The translations under genes were made by a program, and so were the position numbers. This document shows, one piece after another, positions 8,101 to 16,839 of a stretch of 40,827 nucleotides of DNA. Source of the stretch: a virus; the IMG/VR virus record IMGVR_UViG_3300021963_000260, positions 1 to 40,827 of that record. One strand, given 5' to 3'. Within the stretch, counting starts at the first letter, position 1. Every line of letters begins with the position of its first letter. A model generated the notes under the pieces. That model made no database searches, was not told the DNA's origin, and was given only the letters and a program-made list of their open reading frames with translations.

Positions 8101-10305
8101 GCTTAAATATGTTGTTACCAATTGAGTAGATGAAGTAGAACCACTAAAAATTATACTATCTAATGATTCAAAATTAGTAGATTGCCCTTTTACATAATCT
8201 ACATCCAAACTAAAATTAGGCCCTTTAATCGGAGGACAACTTATTTCGGATTGCTCACTTAATACAATCGTTTCAATTAACGGATTTGCCATTAATTTTG
8301 TAATCCAAAAAGTTGAATTAGTTGAAACATTGGCAGGTAATGGTGAGTATAATTTTAATATTATAGATTCAACGGAATCTGAAACAATAACGTTTCCTAA
8401 TTCATCCGTTGTTTTTTCCGATAAAGTCCAATTATCATTTTCCCATGTAGAAATTAATATTTGTTCGTTATTATCAAAGTTAGCAAGGTGTGTTAAATAC
8501 TTACTTTCCTTATCAGGTTCGATTATTTGTAATGCATTTGCAAATGATTCAAAAATTGCAGATGCAAATATATTCTCATCTAATTGAATTGATGGAATTA
8601 TTAAATTAGTTGCTATTTCATATTCATTTCCAACTAATTCTTCAGCACCACTTCTATTAAATGGTTTAAATATTAAAGTTACATTATCGCTACCTGTCCA
8701 ATTCGAATATTTGTCTCTTAATGTTTTTAAATTAATAGAAATATTTCCATTTGGAGTTAGATTTTTAAATAAAGGTATTCTACTACCATCCTTTACTTTT
8801 AAATCCACATCTATCGTAGAAGATGCAAACGTTACATATTCATATGTTAAATCGATATTGAAATCCGAAAAGGATGGTATATCTAAAGATGCTGCATGTG
8901 TTATTTCGGTAATCGATGGGAAATCGTTTACGGCTGTAAATGTAATTAAAGCTGTAACTGAATCGCCTGTACCATATTGGTTACTCTCTGCTACCAATAC
9001 TATTTTCTTAGTACCATATACTTCGGAAAAATCTTTTTGGAAATACAATGTTGCAAACCCATTTGAAGCAGGTACTACAATTGTATCCAATTTACCATCA
9101 ATATAAACTCTTACATTATCGGTATTTGATACTTTAAATGGAATAGATATTTCTTTTTCTAAATCCGAATCTTTTACCTGTACATTATATTGGGTAGTAT
9201 CTAAACTAATAATAGGTCTAGCTACATTTATTTCTTTTTCAAAAAATACTACAATAGAAATACCGGATTTAAGTTGTTCAGCTGGTAATGAGAATGATGA
9301 ATTTTGTGTATTCCAATTAGTAAAATCAACAGAATCTTTTGAAGCTTCGGCTAATTTTGCGGTATTCGTAGTTTGGTATATGTTAACTAAATTGTATTCA
9401 GCTGGCTTATTTACATATTCTATTTTAAAATCAACTCTACCATTTAGCGCATCTTTATTTATAGTTCTTATTATGTTACTATCTAATAAAGATAATTTAC
9501 CACTATCCGATATAGTACCATCGTTTGCAAAAATAGTATAATTTAATATTACATTATTTGCTAATTCTTGTCTAAAGTTAGATGAAAATGCTACTTCATA
9601 TTCTGTTGGAGCAGGTGATTGAGCACCAATTTGAATTGGAGTATCTAAAATTGGTTCTGATACTTTTATTGGGTTTAATTCAAAATTTAAAGTTATTGAG
9701 CCAAAATTAAATGTTTGAGTATTTCCAGCTACATATGTACCATCAGATTGTAAATCGAATTCTTGTACAGATAATATTTCAGAATATTTATAATCAACTG
9801 CGGTTACCGTTGGATTTATATTATAATTCCAATTAAATATATTTGAATTTTGATATTGATTAAAGCTAAATGCATCGGCTACCAAATAACTACCATCACG
9901 TACATATGAATTTGAGTAATTATAATCGTTATTTTGATAAGTTTTCTTTATGGAAACTTCATAGTATTTTGTAGCTTTACTACCATTCTTAACTACTTCA
10001 TATCGTTTAGATGTATTGAACGTAGTTGATGGAGAAAATAATATATTGGTATTTACACCATATCCTTTAGATGTTCCGTTTTCTAAAAACTCTACTTCAC
10101 CCGAATTTGATATTAAGTTTATCTTAATAACATTTTGAGTTATTTCATTTGAATAAGTAGGTGGAACAAATGTAGGATTTGGTTGAATTGGTGGAGTATA
10201 TCCACCACCACCACCACCATCTATAAAAGCAGCGTATTGACCCGTACCATCATACGAAGCCAATGTGGGCTCTCCTCCAAAAATGTTTTCTATTGCCTTT
10301 ACCAC
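5125..10305 (-). CDS. Giant virion protein with LamG-like domain (1726 aa)
   Basis: The largest gene in the window, starting at GTG (10303-10305). The N-terminus has a run of six glycines followed by a proline-rich stretch (residues 28-50), then long beta-rich segments resembling tandem Ig-like folds. Around residues 990-1020 is LLKHKGTKRGIYALLACYGI, a block I associate with large structural proteins of marine T4-like phages. A concanavalin/LamG-like lectin domain follows (about 1040-1225), ending near GSLDEFRLWSEVL. Residues about 1450-1545 hold roughly five degenerate 18-21-residue repeats beginning YQKE, QYEA, QYDA, YQID and YYQKE. The C-terminus has a basic RRVRERVRVQLV segment. Likely a baseplate-attached adhesin or fibre-network protein. 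A frameshift is unlikely because the frame is open throughout. Confidence 0.82.
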   Translation of the reverse strand: MVKAIENIFGGEPTLASYDGTGQYAAFIDGGGGGGYTPPIQPNPTFVPPTYSNEITQNVIKINLISNSGEVEFLENGTSKGYGVNTNILFSPSTTFNTSKRYEVVKNGSKATKYYEVSIKKTYQNNDYNYSNSYVRDGSYLVADAFSFNQYQNSNIFNWNYNINPTVTAVDYKYSEILSVQEFDLQSDGTYVAGNTQTFNFGSITLNFELNPIKVSEPILDTPIQIGAQSPAPTEYEVAFSSNFRQELANNVILNYTIFANDGTISDSGKLSLLDSNIIRTINKDALNGRVDFKIEYVNKPAEYNLVNIYQTTNTAKLAEASKDSVDFTNWNTQNSSFSLPAEQLKSGISIVVFFEKEINVARPIISLDTTQYNVQVKDSDLEKEISIPFKVSNTDNVRVYIDGKLDTIVVPASNGFATLYFQKDFSEVYGTKKIVLVAESNQYGTGDSVTALITFTAVNDFPSITEITHAASLDIPSFSDFNIDLTYEYVTFASSTIDVDLKVKDGSRIPLFKNLTPNGNISINLKTLRDKYSNWTGSDNVTLIFKPFNRSGAEELVGNEYEIATNLIIPSIQLDENIFASAIFESFANALQIIEPDKESKYLTHLANFDNNEQILISTWENDNWTLSEKTTDELGNVIVSDSVESIILKLYSPLPANVSTNSTFWITKLMANPLIETIVLSEQSEISCPPIKGPNFSLDVDYVKGQSTNFESLDSIIFSGSTSSTQLVTTYLSSSIINMDELNIEYVSGSTYVWDNFVHFSSAKERVDNFVYKVQLIETYESAISASNASLSSSVLNDVQERERQLIKKNELLAGFDGFENFLYTSSSIYTTNNSTSITWPYDGNGRILSTNSNVVLPWYDNIIQLAEIYDVENPNWVQNNIPQYIVNNSENESLLLFLSMIGHHFDTIYFHTKAIEKSRGLGYNSKNISDKLLFDVLKSFNWDAKNLASDSKLWEYTFGLDSEGNEKTTKSAKSRTSEVWRRIANNLPYLLKHKGTKRGIYALLACYGIPSSNLSILEFGGPEVTETTKSKLIYDNITTALKFNNGAAIELDWKITNKNIKPNTIELFVKPAENTDYTLISGSGWNVQLQSSTTSSYGNVVFNYDNSNAITSSILPIFNGNFFGVSISSGSAGLKLDVRQSNKEKTIFEQSVSASANTNWNNGSKIKIGGIYSGSLDEFRLWSEVLDTNRFYEHVSFPEMINGNHISSSTDDLCFRLDFEYPKNLVVSQSLINVDTNVYFAQGYSRNDYENGLSIPLYSSNASASLYASASGFTNVTSYPYQFEAIDRSVSLEIPDLGASRYSTNKVRFESQTLVADLSSKGRATKKAFDQSPTDSNRVGLFFSPTKELNIDIAKSFGGINLDNYIGDPSDDYKSNYSKLDSLRNYYFQRFDGRDIYSYINLIKLYEKSMFEDIKNMLPARVKATTGLLIEPHILERSKVEQKKPTGDEYQKEANIKYSDTTNVNADTNQYEAIVDSNIADNLVGENNQYDATIYTASLENTTADSYQIDTEYNYYDETSLTSDYYQKEVTIDAKFNEASIVSEIDLTDSNTIVGQTELENVGFGIYAQSGSAIRTYFDKDNRRVRERVRVQLVTEQKERVVTKFAITASANGLGDPRGGYISDIQTYTETKLNIQPFSGSTPPTIGGNIIDVKPVSGYLTTHYRNTSDLTRGMQNSFFRGSKNTAATTLDGAPPIETFTTNPNTLRVNKAGRDASEPILEVE

Positions 10306-10319
10306 TCTTTATTGTTTAT

Positions 10320-10328
10320 TATAAATAT
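10320..10328 (-). promoter_or_regulatory. Late promoter element ATATTTATA
   Basis: The element lies 14 bases upstream of the GTG start of the 1726-residue gene, within the 24-base gap after the 425-residue gene. Confidence 0.6.
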
Positions 10329-10329
10329 C

Positions 10330-11607
10330 TTATTGTATATTTTCTCTTTGATTCATATCAGATAAATCAAAACTACCACCAGGTCTATAATCTCTATCTA
10401 TGTATCCCATACCGCCACCACCTCCGCTACTTCCTCCATAAGATGGGGTTGGTATTATATCTGATATTGGCGTTGTTTGTGGTTCTATTGGTGGTTCTAT
10501 TATTTTTATTGGCTCTGGTTCTATTTTTTGAATAGGGGAAGCTGGTAATTCAATTGGAACTACTATTTCTTTTGGTGGATTAATTCCTTTTACATCCAAT
10601 GTAACATTTTTAGGATTGTAAACATTTCTAACTCTTTCTTCTTTTATAGAAACATTTCCTACTAAATCTTCCACTTGCTTTTTAAGCGTAGTTATTTCGA
10701 ATTCTTTAGGAAGTGCTTTTATTGTAATATCTCTCCTCTTTAAAGTTTTTGTATTTTGTTCAATACAATTTCTTAAAATATTTTGTATTTCATTTAGTAA
10801 TACTTTAAAATCATATTGTTCGCAATCTTCAAATCTAATTGATGATGGTTTACCATAATTCGATTGACTTACATCATATTCTCTATTATTTACCCAATGT
10901 GTTATGCTTGTTTTAAAATCGGAAAATATTCTTTTTTTAAATCCATCGAAATTAGATAATCCAAAATCTTTACGCAATACGGATTCAAAATCTTTACCAA
11001 ATCTATTAACCATTAAATTTGTTATAGAATCCAAATAATTAGATTCAAACGAATCCAAAGTATCTAATATATTCTTTTTATAGTATTTAAAATCTTTACT
11101 TAAATTATTGATATTTGTAAATTCATTTGATGTCTTTTCTGTTATCAATTCATCTTTTACCACTAATGGTAAAATTCTAATTTCTTCTCTTGATGGTGAT
11201 ATTTCCTGAATCCAAACTTTTGTCAATTCATTTTCCGAACCAACTTTGTTTCTTACAAAATTTATATTAACTTTAAGAATACCATTTGTAAATCCTAAAT
11301 CATTTAATAATTTTTCAATATCAATTGCCAATTCTTTTTGACCTGCGTTGTTTACAATGTTGTATAAATAATTTTTAATATCACCAGTTTTAATGTACGC
11401 AACATTATTACCACTTTTATTAGGCAATAAATTATTGTTAACATCATATACGGATATCTCCATTACATCATGCCTGCAATCCCCAAAATCAGTATCTTGT
11501 ATTTGATTTTGATTAATTATAAATTTATCATTTACTTCTAAAAACTCTCCTTTATTCGATACGTTAGCATCAATCGATTCGAAGTTTGTATATTTTTTAA
11601 TACTCAT
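10330..11607 (-). CDS. Virion protein with Pro-rich linker and Gly-rich tail (425 aa)
   Basis: Function not recognised. The N-terminal 330 residues are a mixed alpha/beta region with CRHDVMEISVYD near residue 43. Residues about 330-385 form a proline-rich linker of repeated PxxPI and EPPIEP units. The last 45 residues are glycine-rich with a YGGSSGGGGGMGY segment. The next gene begins with a similar Gly/Pro-rich N-terminus, so the two may be physically linked in the virion. It lies six bases after the coiled-coil gene and probably belongs to the long transcript from gp25 and gp6. A connector between baseplate and fibre is a reasonable inference only. Confidence 0.68.
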   Translation of the reverse strand: MSIKKYTNFESIDANVSNKGEFLEVNDKFIINQNQIQDTDFGDCRHDVMEISVYDVNNNLLPNKSGNNVAYIKTGDIKNYLYNIVNNAGQKELAIDIEKLLNDLGFTNGILKVNINFVRNKVGSENELTKVWIQEISPSREEIRILPLVVKDELITEKTSNEFTNINNLSKDFKYYKKNILDTLDSFESNYLDSITNLMVNRFGKDFESVLRKDFGLSNFDGFKKRIFSDFKTSITHWVNNREYDVSQSNYGKPSSIRFEDCEQYDFKVLLNEIQNILRNCIEQNTKTLKRRDITIKALPKEFEITTLKKQVEDLVGNVSIKEERVRNVYNPKNVTLDVKGINPPKEIVVPIELPASPIQKIEPEPIKIIEPPIEPQTTPISDIIPTPSYGGSSGGGGGMGYIDRDYRPGGSFDLSDMNQRENIQ

Positions 11608-11613
11608 AATTTA

Positions 11614-12753
11614 TTAATATGAATCTGGGTGATATTTACCAAAACCGGCTTCGTAAGTTTTATCTTTGCTAGTTCCATCGGAACGCGTTACTACAACTTT
11701 TAGAGAACCATCTTTATATTCTGCGGAATGCGTTTTACCATTAAACAATCCTCCTTTTTTACGAGAATCTAAATCTCCAACCGCATTATGATTTAATGTG
11801 AATTCCATATCTTTACTTTGCCCAGCTTCTATACTGAAACTTTTTTGTGGAATTTTATAAAACTCTCTATCTTTAGGATTTTTTGCGGTTAGTGTTACAG
11901 TAATTGGTTGCCTATCATTATTTGTAATTGATATAGATTTTCCATTTTTCCATTGAGAATCCCCATTAGCACTAAATCTAGCCCATATTTTAAGTGCGTT
12001 TGCATCTTCTTGTGGGTTTAATTTAACAATTGCTACATCGTTTACAACATCAGCCCCAGCTGCTTGCGCTTGAGCTTGAGTTCCTTGTACAATTGCTTGT
12101 TGATTTTGTACTGCTCCTAATTGAGATTGTAAACCTTCGATAATCGAATTCAATGAGTCAATTTGTTTAATCAATGCCTGAATCTGAGCTTTGAATCCCG
12201 TATTTTGAGATTGTAAAGATGCTCTAAGAATACCTTCTTCTACCGATTTTTGTAGTGAATTTTGTATTTGTAAAGCGAAATCATCAACAGTTTGTGTTAA
12301 TGTGTTTAGCTGATTAACCAATGCATCATTAGATTGTTCTATGGATAATCTATTATTTATTTCCGTTTGTACTTCTGATTCTAAATCACTTATAGTAGAA
12401 TTTAAAGTAGTAACTTCGGAGGTTAAATCAGCAACTTGCTTTCGTAAATCTTCATTTTGAAGTACCTCTTCGGTATATAATGATTTTGGTACTAAATCTA
12501 AATTGGGTTTTGGTATATCTGGTTTAAGTTCTTTGATATTTAAATCAATTGCTTTAGCTAACTCAACTTCATCATATTTCGGTTTCGTTAATTCCTTAAA
12601 TACCAAAGATGAAGCAACGTTATTTTCATTTACAATAGTTACACCATATTCATTTTTAGCAATAGCTTGAGAGCCGGAAATACTTAGTATAGATTCTAAG
12701 TCCGATTTTCTTTTTTCTTCTAATTTTTGTGCTATTGCTTCTAATCCTGTCAT
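11614..12753 (-). CDS. Coiled-coil virion protein with C-terminal beta domain (379 aa)
   Basis: Residues about 95-220 form a long heptad-repeat coiled coil rich in Leu, Gln, Asn and Ser, ending in an Ala/Gln-rich tract (GTQAQAQAAGA). The C-terminal part, about 235-379, is a compact beta-rich region (KIWARFSANGDSQWKNGKS onward) ending in a KYHPDSY tail. The layout is that of a trimeric fibre or fibritin-like whisker with a head domain, but I see no foldon motif. It sits between two other late structural genes with gaps of one and six bases. No enzymatic motif is present. Confidence 0.68.
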   Translation of the reverse strand: MTGLEAIAQKLEEKRKSDLESILSISGSQAIAKNEYGVTIVNENNVASSLVFKELTKPKYDEVELAKAIDLNIKELKPDIPKPNLDLVPKSLYTEEVLQNEDLRKQVADLTSEVTTLNSTISDLESEVQTEINNRLSIEQSNDALVNQLNTLTQTVDDFALQIQNSLQKSVEEGILRASLQSQNTGFKAQIQALIKQIDSLNSIIEGLQSQLGAVQNQQAIVQGTQAQAQAAGADVVNDVAIVKLNPQEDANALKIWARFSANGDSQWKNGKSISITNNDRQPITVTLTAKNPKDREFYKIPQKSFSIEAGQSKDMEFTLNHNAVGDLDSRKKGGLFNGKTHSAEYKDGSLKVVVTRSDGTSKDKTYEAGFGKYHPDSY

Positions 12754-12754
12754 T

Positions 12755-13819
12755 TTATATTATTTCAAAAATTAATTTATCATCTAATATGGTAGATATA
12801 CCACTTTCAATTATTTTAATTTTTAATTTATAAGTTCTATTAATTGGTAATGAATTTAAACTCATATTGAAATAATTTGAAGTAGAATCACAACTTACTT
12901 TTGTATATTCTCCAAATGGATAAATTATTTCGCCCGTTTTGTAATCTTCTAATTGATAATATGCTGAACCTGATGGTATATATTTGGTATGGTCGTATTC
13001 GAATGATGTACCAAATGATTTCAAAGGAAACATATCTCTACCTTTAATTCTAACTTTAATAGTTTCATTTGCAGGATATTTATTCTTTAAATTCGTTACT
13101 ACTATCTTATATCCATCTTCAGCCGAACCCGTTGTTGGTGCTAAACTTCCGGTTGAGAATAAACTATCATCCCAAACAACTTCTAATTTTGGCTCGTATA
13201 TAGTATTTGTTTCTTTTGAAAAGAATTTGATAAGACCGTAATCCAATGTATCGTTTTCGGCAGTTAAACTATGATGTAGTATTAATCCATTGTTTGATAA
13301 AGAGCCGCTTAACCATAGATTTACAATATTAGTAACATCCATTCTAACATCAGCTTCTTCGTAGTTATAAGATTGTGATGCTTCTGAAGCAGTGTACCAA
13401 GTACCACCTTCTGCGTTAGCAGAACCCGTTGTACCTAATGTAAATACCGCAGTTCCCCCTACTACATTATCTTGCCAACTATCGATTCCGTTTCTATATT
13501 TCCAACTAATACCATCGGATGTTATATTATCAAATTTAGTACCAGTTCCCATAGACCAACTTTGAGAAACGGCGTTAGCATATATTGTATATTCCAATGG
13601 AATCTCTTCAGCCTTTACTGTTTTTAAATTTAAATAAATTTTAGAACCACTTGGTATCCCCATAGATAGTACATCAAATTTAATTAAACTTCTAGCTATA
13701 TCTTTGGTAGAACCATAATAAAGTTTACCAACCTCTAATATCTCATCTCTACCTGCGTTTTGGTCGGGTTGTTGTAGGTAGATACTGGCATCGTATGATG
13801 ATGTAAAAAATTTATGCAT
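12755..13819 (-). CDS. Virion protein with DNRLRE-like beta domain (354 aa)
   Basis: The N-terminal 200 residues resemble DNRLRE-type beta-sandwich domains. The pattern is an initial FTSSYDASIYLQ, a central SLIKFDV strand, a DVTNIVNLWLSG segment, NGLILHHS and a final YEPKLEVVWDD. Such domains occur in bacterial surface proteins and some phage tail proteins. The remaining 130 residues are a second beta-rich unit without recognisable motif. It is separated by one base from both gp6 (upstream) and the coiled-coil gene (downstream), so it belongs to the baseplate operon. A baseplate accessory or receptor-contact role is inferred from position. Confidence 0.68.
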   Translation of the reverse strand: MHKFFTSSYDASIYLQQPDQNAGRDEILEVGKLYYGSTKDIARSLIKFDVLSMGIPSGSKIYLNLKTVKAEEIPLEYTIYANAVSQSWSMGTGTKFDNITSDGISWKYRNGIDSWQDNVVGGTAVFTLGTTGSANAEGGTWYTASEASQSYNYEEADVRMDVTNIVNLWLSGSLSNNGLILHHSLTAENDTLDYGLIKFFSKETNTIYEPKLEVVWDDSLFSTGSLAPTTGSAEDGYKIVVTNLKNKYPANETIKVRIKGRDMFPLKSFGTSFEYDHTKYIPSGSAYYQLEDYKTGEIIYPFGEYTKVSCDSTSNYFNMSLNSLPINRTYKLKIKIIESGISTILDDKLIFEII

Positions 13820-13820
13820 A

Positions 13821-15842
13821 TTATAAAGCTCTTCCTTTTATATCTTTGTTAGGGTATTTTACTTCGAAAATGCAAGGGTCTAAAGATGGATAAATAATCT
13901 TTCCTTTAGTTGCATCATCAATATTATATCTATTTGGAGAATAGTTTCCATCTCCACCACATAGATTATATATTTTTACAGATGGAACACTCATAACACC
14001 TTCCACATTAGCCAATATTAATTCCATTTCTGAAATGTTTATTGGTTTATTAAATGTCCAATTATCTATGTTAAAATACTTTTGTATTTCAGTTAAACAA
14101 TTAGCAACTACTTCTCTTTTGTTGTAATTAGAATAACAAACTACTTCAAAATCAACTCCTATATTTACAATGAATCCATCGATTATATTAACCGCATCGG
14201 TCATCATTCTATATTCACCTAAATATGTTTTCAGATTTTGTTTAACCGCTTGATTTATTTGTGTTAATTTTTTATTACTATCATAACCCAATACATACAT
14301 ATTTATTGCAAATGGATTATTAACTTCAGCAATATTTGTTTTCTTTTGAGTAAGATATTTAACTAATTCTTTTTGTATATCTTGCTTTGGTTTATCTTTT
14401 AATCCCTCTACCAATCCAACAAATTCTGCGATGTTTTGCGGATTAGCTAATATAGATGCAGGTGAGTTATTATCGATTTCACCATCCGGCGAAACATACA
14501 CCTTTGCAACACTACCATATCTTTCTGGCATAGATAAAGCTCTAACCATATAATCTTGCTTAGTAACTGCTCTATTTTGAGAACCAAACATTGCTAAAGC
14601 ATTTTGTCTGATTTCTTCAATTGATTCTGCTCCTCTACCACCAACAGCTGCTTCTAAATTTTCAACAGCAACAGTACCTTTTGTTGCATTATATAAATTT
14701 AATTCATTATCGGAGTTGAATGAAAGTAAATCTTCTTCAAATTCTATTTTACGAATTGAAACCAAATCACCTTGATTTACATTAGATGTTATTCCACCAC
14801 CAACTAAGTAGTTTACAATTAAAGATGTATTTACAGGAACAACTCCAAATGTATTTGTTTTTAAGAAATTAGATGGGTCAATACCTTGATTCAATCTTTG
14901 AATAGAATTTGCTAACCCCAATCCAACATTTTTAGGATTTGGTAAAATGGTTTCATCATTTAATGAGTTATCACCACTACCAAATTGTAAAGTAATTGTA
15001 TTATCTGAATTTACTTTTGTTGAAAATCTATGCGGAACTTTTTGAACTTCTAAAATATATGGAACTTCTAAAGATTCGTTGGATAATCCTCCCGTAATAG
15101 ATTGTTTGTTAGGTTGCTCTACAAAAATACTTTCTTGTGCCAAATATGGAACTTCATAGTATTTAATACCATTTGAATCGGTAACATTCGTGATTGCTAT
15201 TATATCGGTATCACTTAAATCGGCATTAGGATATTCTTCATATGAACCAAATGGTATCGTAGTAGATATCTCTCTAGCAGATATAGCTTTTACTTTTTTT
15301 GTAATTAAATATTGTAATGGAACGCCATTATTATCTCTTTCATATACATCGATTTCTCTATCAGTTTCATTTGAAAAATCTACCACATCCACTGTTCTAA
15401 ATATTACAGAACTATTTACCGATGATTCAATTTCCATACCATCTTTTATTTTAAGATAGTATGCATCGTTTGGTTCATAGTTTGGAGCACCTTTAGTTGG
15501 CACCAATTGATAAACAGTTATTGTTGTAATGGCTGGCGATGTTACTTTTGGTTTATATCCCATAGATTGAGCCAATGCTAAAACGTTTTTACGTTCTGTA
15601 GCATGTGCCAACATAGATTCTTTTAATTGAGTATCCTGATAAAATGATAATACATCTCCCAATGCTGCCGCTTGTTCGATAAACACCATACCAGGTGATG
15701 CTTCATTGAAATCTGAATATGTATTTGGGAAATACGTTTTAGTATAATCAATTAAATTTTGTTTAAAAGAATCGAAATCTTTTCCTACATAATTCAATGT
15801 CCTCTTAGTTCCAAACGTTTTTTTAATAGGATTTATTGCCAT
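13821..15842 (-). CDS. 6: Baseplate wedge protein gp6 (baseplate J-like)
   Basis: A 673-residue homologue of T4 gp6, the conserved wedge subunit that forms the inner ring of the baseplate. The N-terminus (LNYVGKDFDSFKQNLIDYTK, then FNEASPGMVFIEQAAALGDV and LAQSMGYKP) is the standard signature of gp6/baseplate J-like proteins. The middle has the GGRGAESIEEIRQNA and KQDYMVRALSMP blocks characteristic of the J domain. T4 gp6 is about 660 residues, so length fits. It lies one base downstream of gp25, the usual T4-like order. Function and location are secure. Confidence 0.95.
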   Translation of the reverse strand: MAINPIKKTFGTKRTLNYVGKDFDSFKQNLIDYTKTYFPNTYSDFNEASPGMVFIEQAAALGDVLSFYQDTQLKESMLAHATERKNVLALAQSMGYKPKVTSPAITTITVYQLVPTKGAPNYEPNDAYYLKIKDGMEIESSVNSSVIFRTVDVVDFSNETDREIDVYERDNNGVPLQYLITKKVKAISAREISTTIPFGSYEEYPNADLSDTDIIAITNVTDSNGIKYYEVPYLAQESIFVEQPNKQSITGGLSNESLEVPYILEVQKVPHRFSTKVNSDNTITLQFGSGDNSLNDETILPNPKNVGLGLANSIQRLNQGIDPSNFLKTNTFGVVPVNTSLIVNYLVGGGITSNVNQGDLVSIRKIEFEEDLLSFNSDNELNLYNATKGTVAVENLEAAVGGRGAESIEEIRQNALAMFGSQNRAVTKQDYMVRALSMPERYGSVAKVYVSPDGEIDNNSPASILANPQNIAEFVGLVEGLKDKPKQDIQKELVKYLTQKKTNIAEVNNPFAINMYVLGYDSNKKLTQINQAVKQNLKTYLGEYRMMTDAVNIIDGFIVNIGVDFEVVCYSNYNKREVVANCLTEIQKYFNIDNWTFNKPINISEMELILANVEGVMSVPSVKIYNLCGGDGNYSPNRYNIDDATKGKIIYPSLDPCIFEVKYPNKDIKGRAL

Positions 15843-15843
15843 T

Positions 15844-16275
15844 TTATTTTTCTACATTTATTTGTACCGATTCGGATAAGGATGTGTTTGATTTTAAAGA
15901 AAACTTTATATCTAAGGATATTTTGTTTGTATCAATATCATTCTCATCATAATCAAATATTATTTCGTTTATGTTCAAATATGGCAACCAAATAGAAACT
16001 GCATCTGTTATAGAATTTTCTATTGAATTTTCTATATTATCCATTGGTTCGAATAAAACTCTCCAAACATCACATCCAAAATCAGGTTGCATTAATCGTT
16101 CACCTTTTCTCGTAAGAATTAGATTAATCAGATTGTTTTTAGCTTGCTTCAACGTAGTAAAATTAGTAGAAAATATACCATTAGAATCAGAACTTTGGTT
16201 TATACCAATTCCCAATACTTTATAGTTATTTTCAACTAAATCATCTACATTTACTCTACCAAGCTCTATTGCCAT
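15844..16275 (-). CDS. 25: Baseplate wedge protein gp25 (GPW/gp25 family)
   Basis: A 143-residue member of the GPW/gp25 family, which forms the baseplate wedge core with gp6 and gp53 in T4 and initiates sheath assembly. The key block TRKGERLMQPDFGC, followed by VLFEP, is intact. Length is close to T4 gp25 (132 residues). The ATG overlaps the stop of the preceding 168-residue gene at one base (TAATG), and gp6 follows after one base. Certain assignment. Confidence 0.95.
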   Translation of the reverse strand: MAIELGRVNVDDLVENNYKVLGIGINQSSDSNGIFSTNFTTLKQAKNNLINLILTRKGERLMQPDFGCDVWRVLFEPMDNIENSIENSITDAVSIWLPYLNINEIIFDYDENDIDTNKISLDIKFSLKSNTSLSESVQINVEK

Positions 16276-16781
16276 TACTTAAATCTTTTTACCAATTCAC
16301 TATAATCTCTCGTTAATGCTTTTATTGTAGCATCTTGTAATCCATCCCCCGTTGATTCGAAAGTTGGTGTACCCGCTGGTACATTCGCATCTCTAAAATC
16401 CATAGTTTCCCATTCACTCTCATCAACTCTTAGTTCTGGTTTAATCATATCCAATACACTACTAACTGCATTTGCACCTTCTTTACGTTGTTCTGATGTG
16501 AATGGTTGCGTCATATTTAAAATCTCATTTATCATAGGGTCTTTTGAAAATTCCTTTTTGATTTGAGGTTTTTGTTGTGTTTGTACTACCGTTTGCTTTC
16601 TTAAAGGAGTAGTAGTATTTACCTCCGTCATTTCTCTTAACGATGGAGTTGTTGTTTTTCTTTGTGAGTTTAATGTAACCGCACCAGATTTAATTAATTT
16701 AGCTAATTCTTCTTTAACTTGTTGTTTAACTTCGTTTTTAACAACTTCCTTAATTAGACCTACTAATAATTTTGAATCCAT
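16275..16781 (-). CDS. Probable virion or baseplate assembly protein (168 aa)
   Basis: No recognised family. The N-terminal 32 residues form a charged amphipathic helix rich in Lys, Glu and Val; a Thr/Gln/Lys-rich linker follows, and the C-terminal half contains MINEILNMTQPF and a final YSELVKRFK. It is the first gene of the gp25-gp6 unit, has a late element 22 bases upstream and is translationally coupled to gp25. Position suggests a small baseplate component or chaperone. That is inference from context. Confidence 0.65.
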   Translation of the reverse strand: MDSKLLVGLIKEVVKNEVKQQVKEELAKLIKSGAVTLNSQRKTTTPSLREMTEVNTTTPLRKQTVVQTQQKPQIKKEFSKDPMINEILNMTQPFTSEQRKEGANAVSSVLDMIKPELRVDESEWETMDFRDANVPAGTPTFESTGDGLQDATIKALTRDYSELVKRFK

Positions 16782-16803
16782 AATAATTGTGTGTATGTTT
16801 AGT

Positions 16804-16812
16804 AATAAATAT
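16804..16812 (-). promoter_or_regulatory. Late promoter element, ATATTTATT variant
   Basis: The element lies 22 bases upstream of the 168-residue gene and heads the baseplate operon that runs through gp25, gp6 and the fibre genes. Confidence 0.5.
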
Positions 16813-16839
16813 TGAAAGAATAAATTTAATACGAATGTA

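Noticed and set aside
8711-9106. 131-residue plus-strand frame
   Set aside because: Lies wholly inside the giant virion gene on the other strand and shows no motif; typical antisense shadow in AT-rich coding DNA. The same holds for the other plus-strand frames inside genes.
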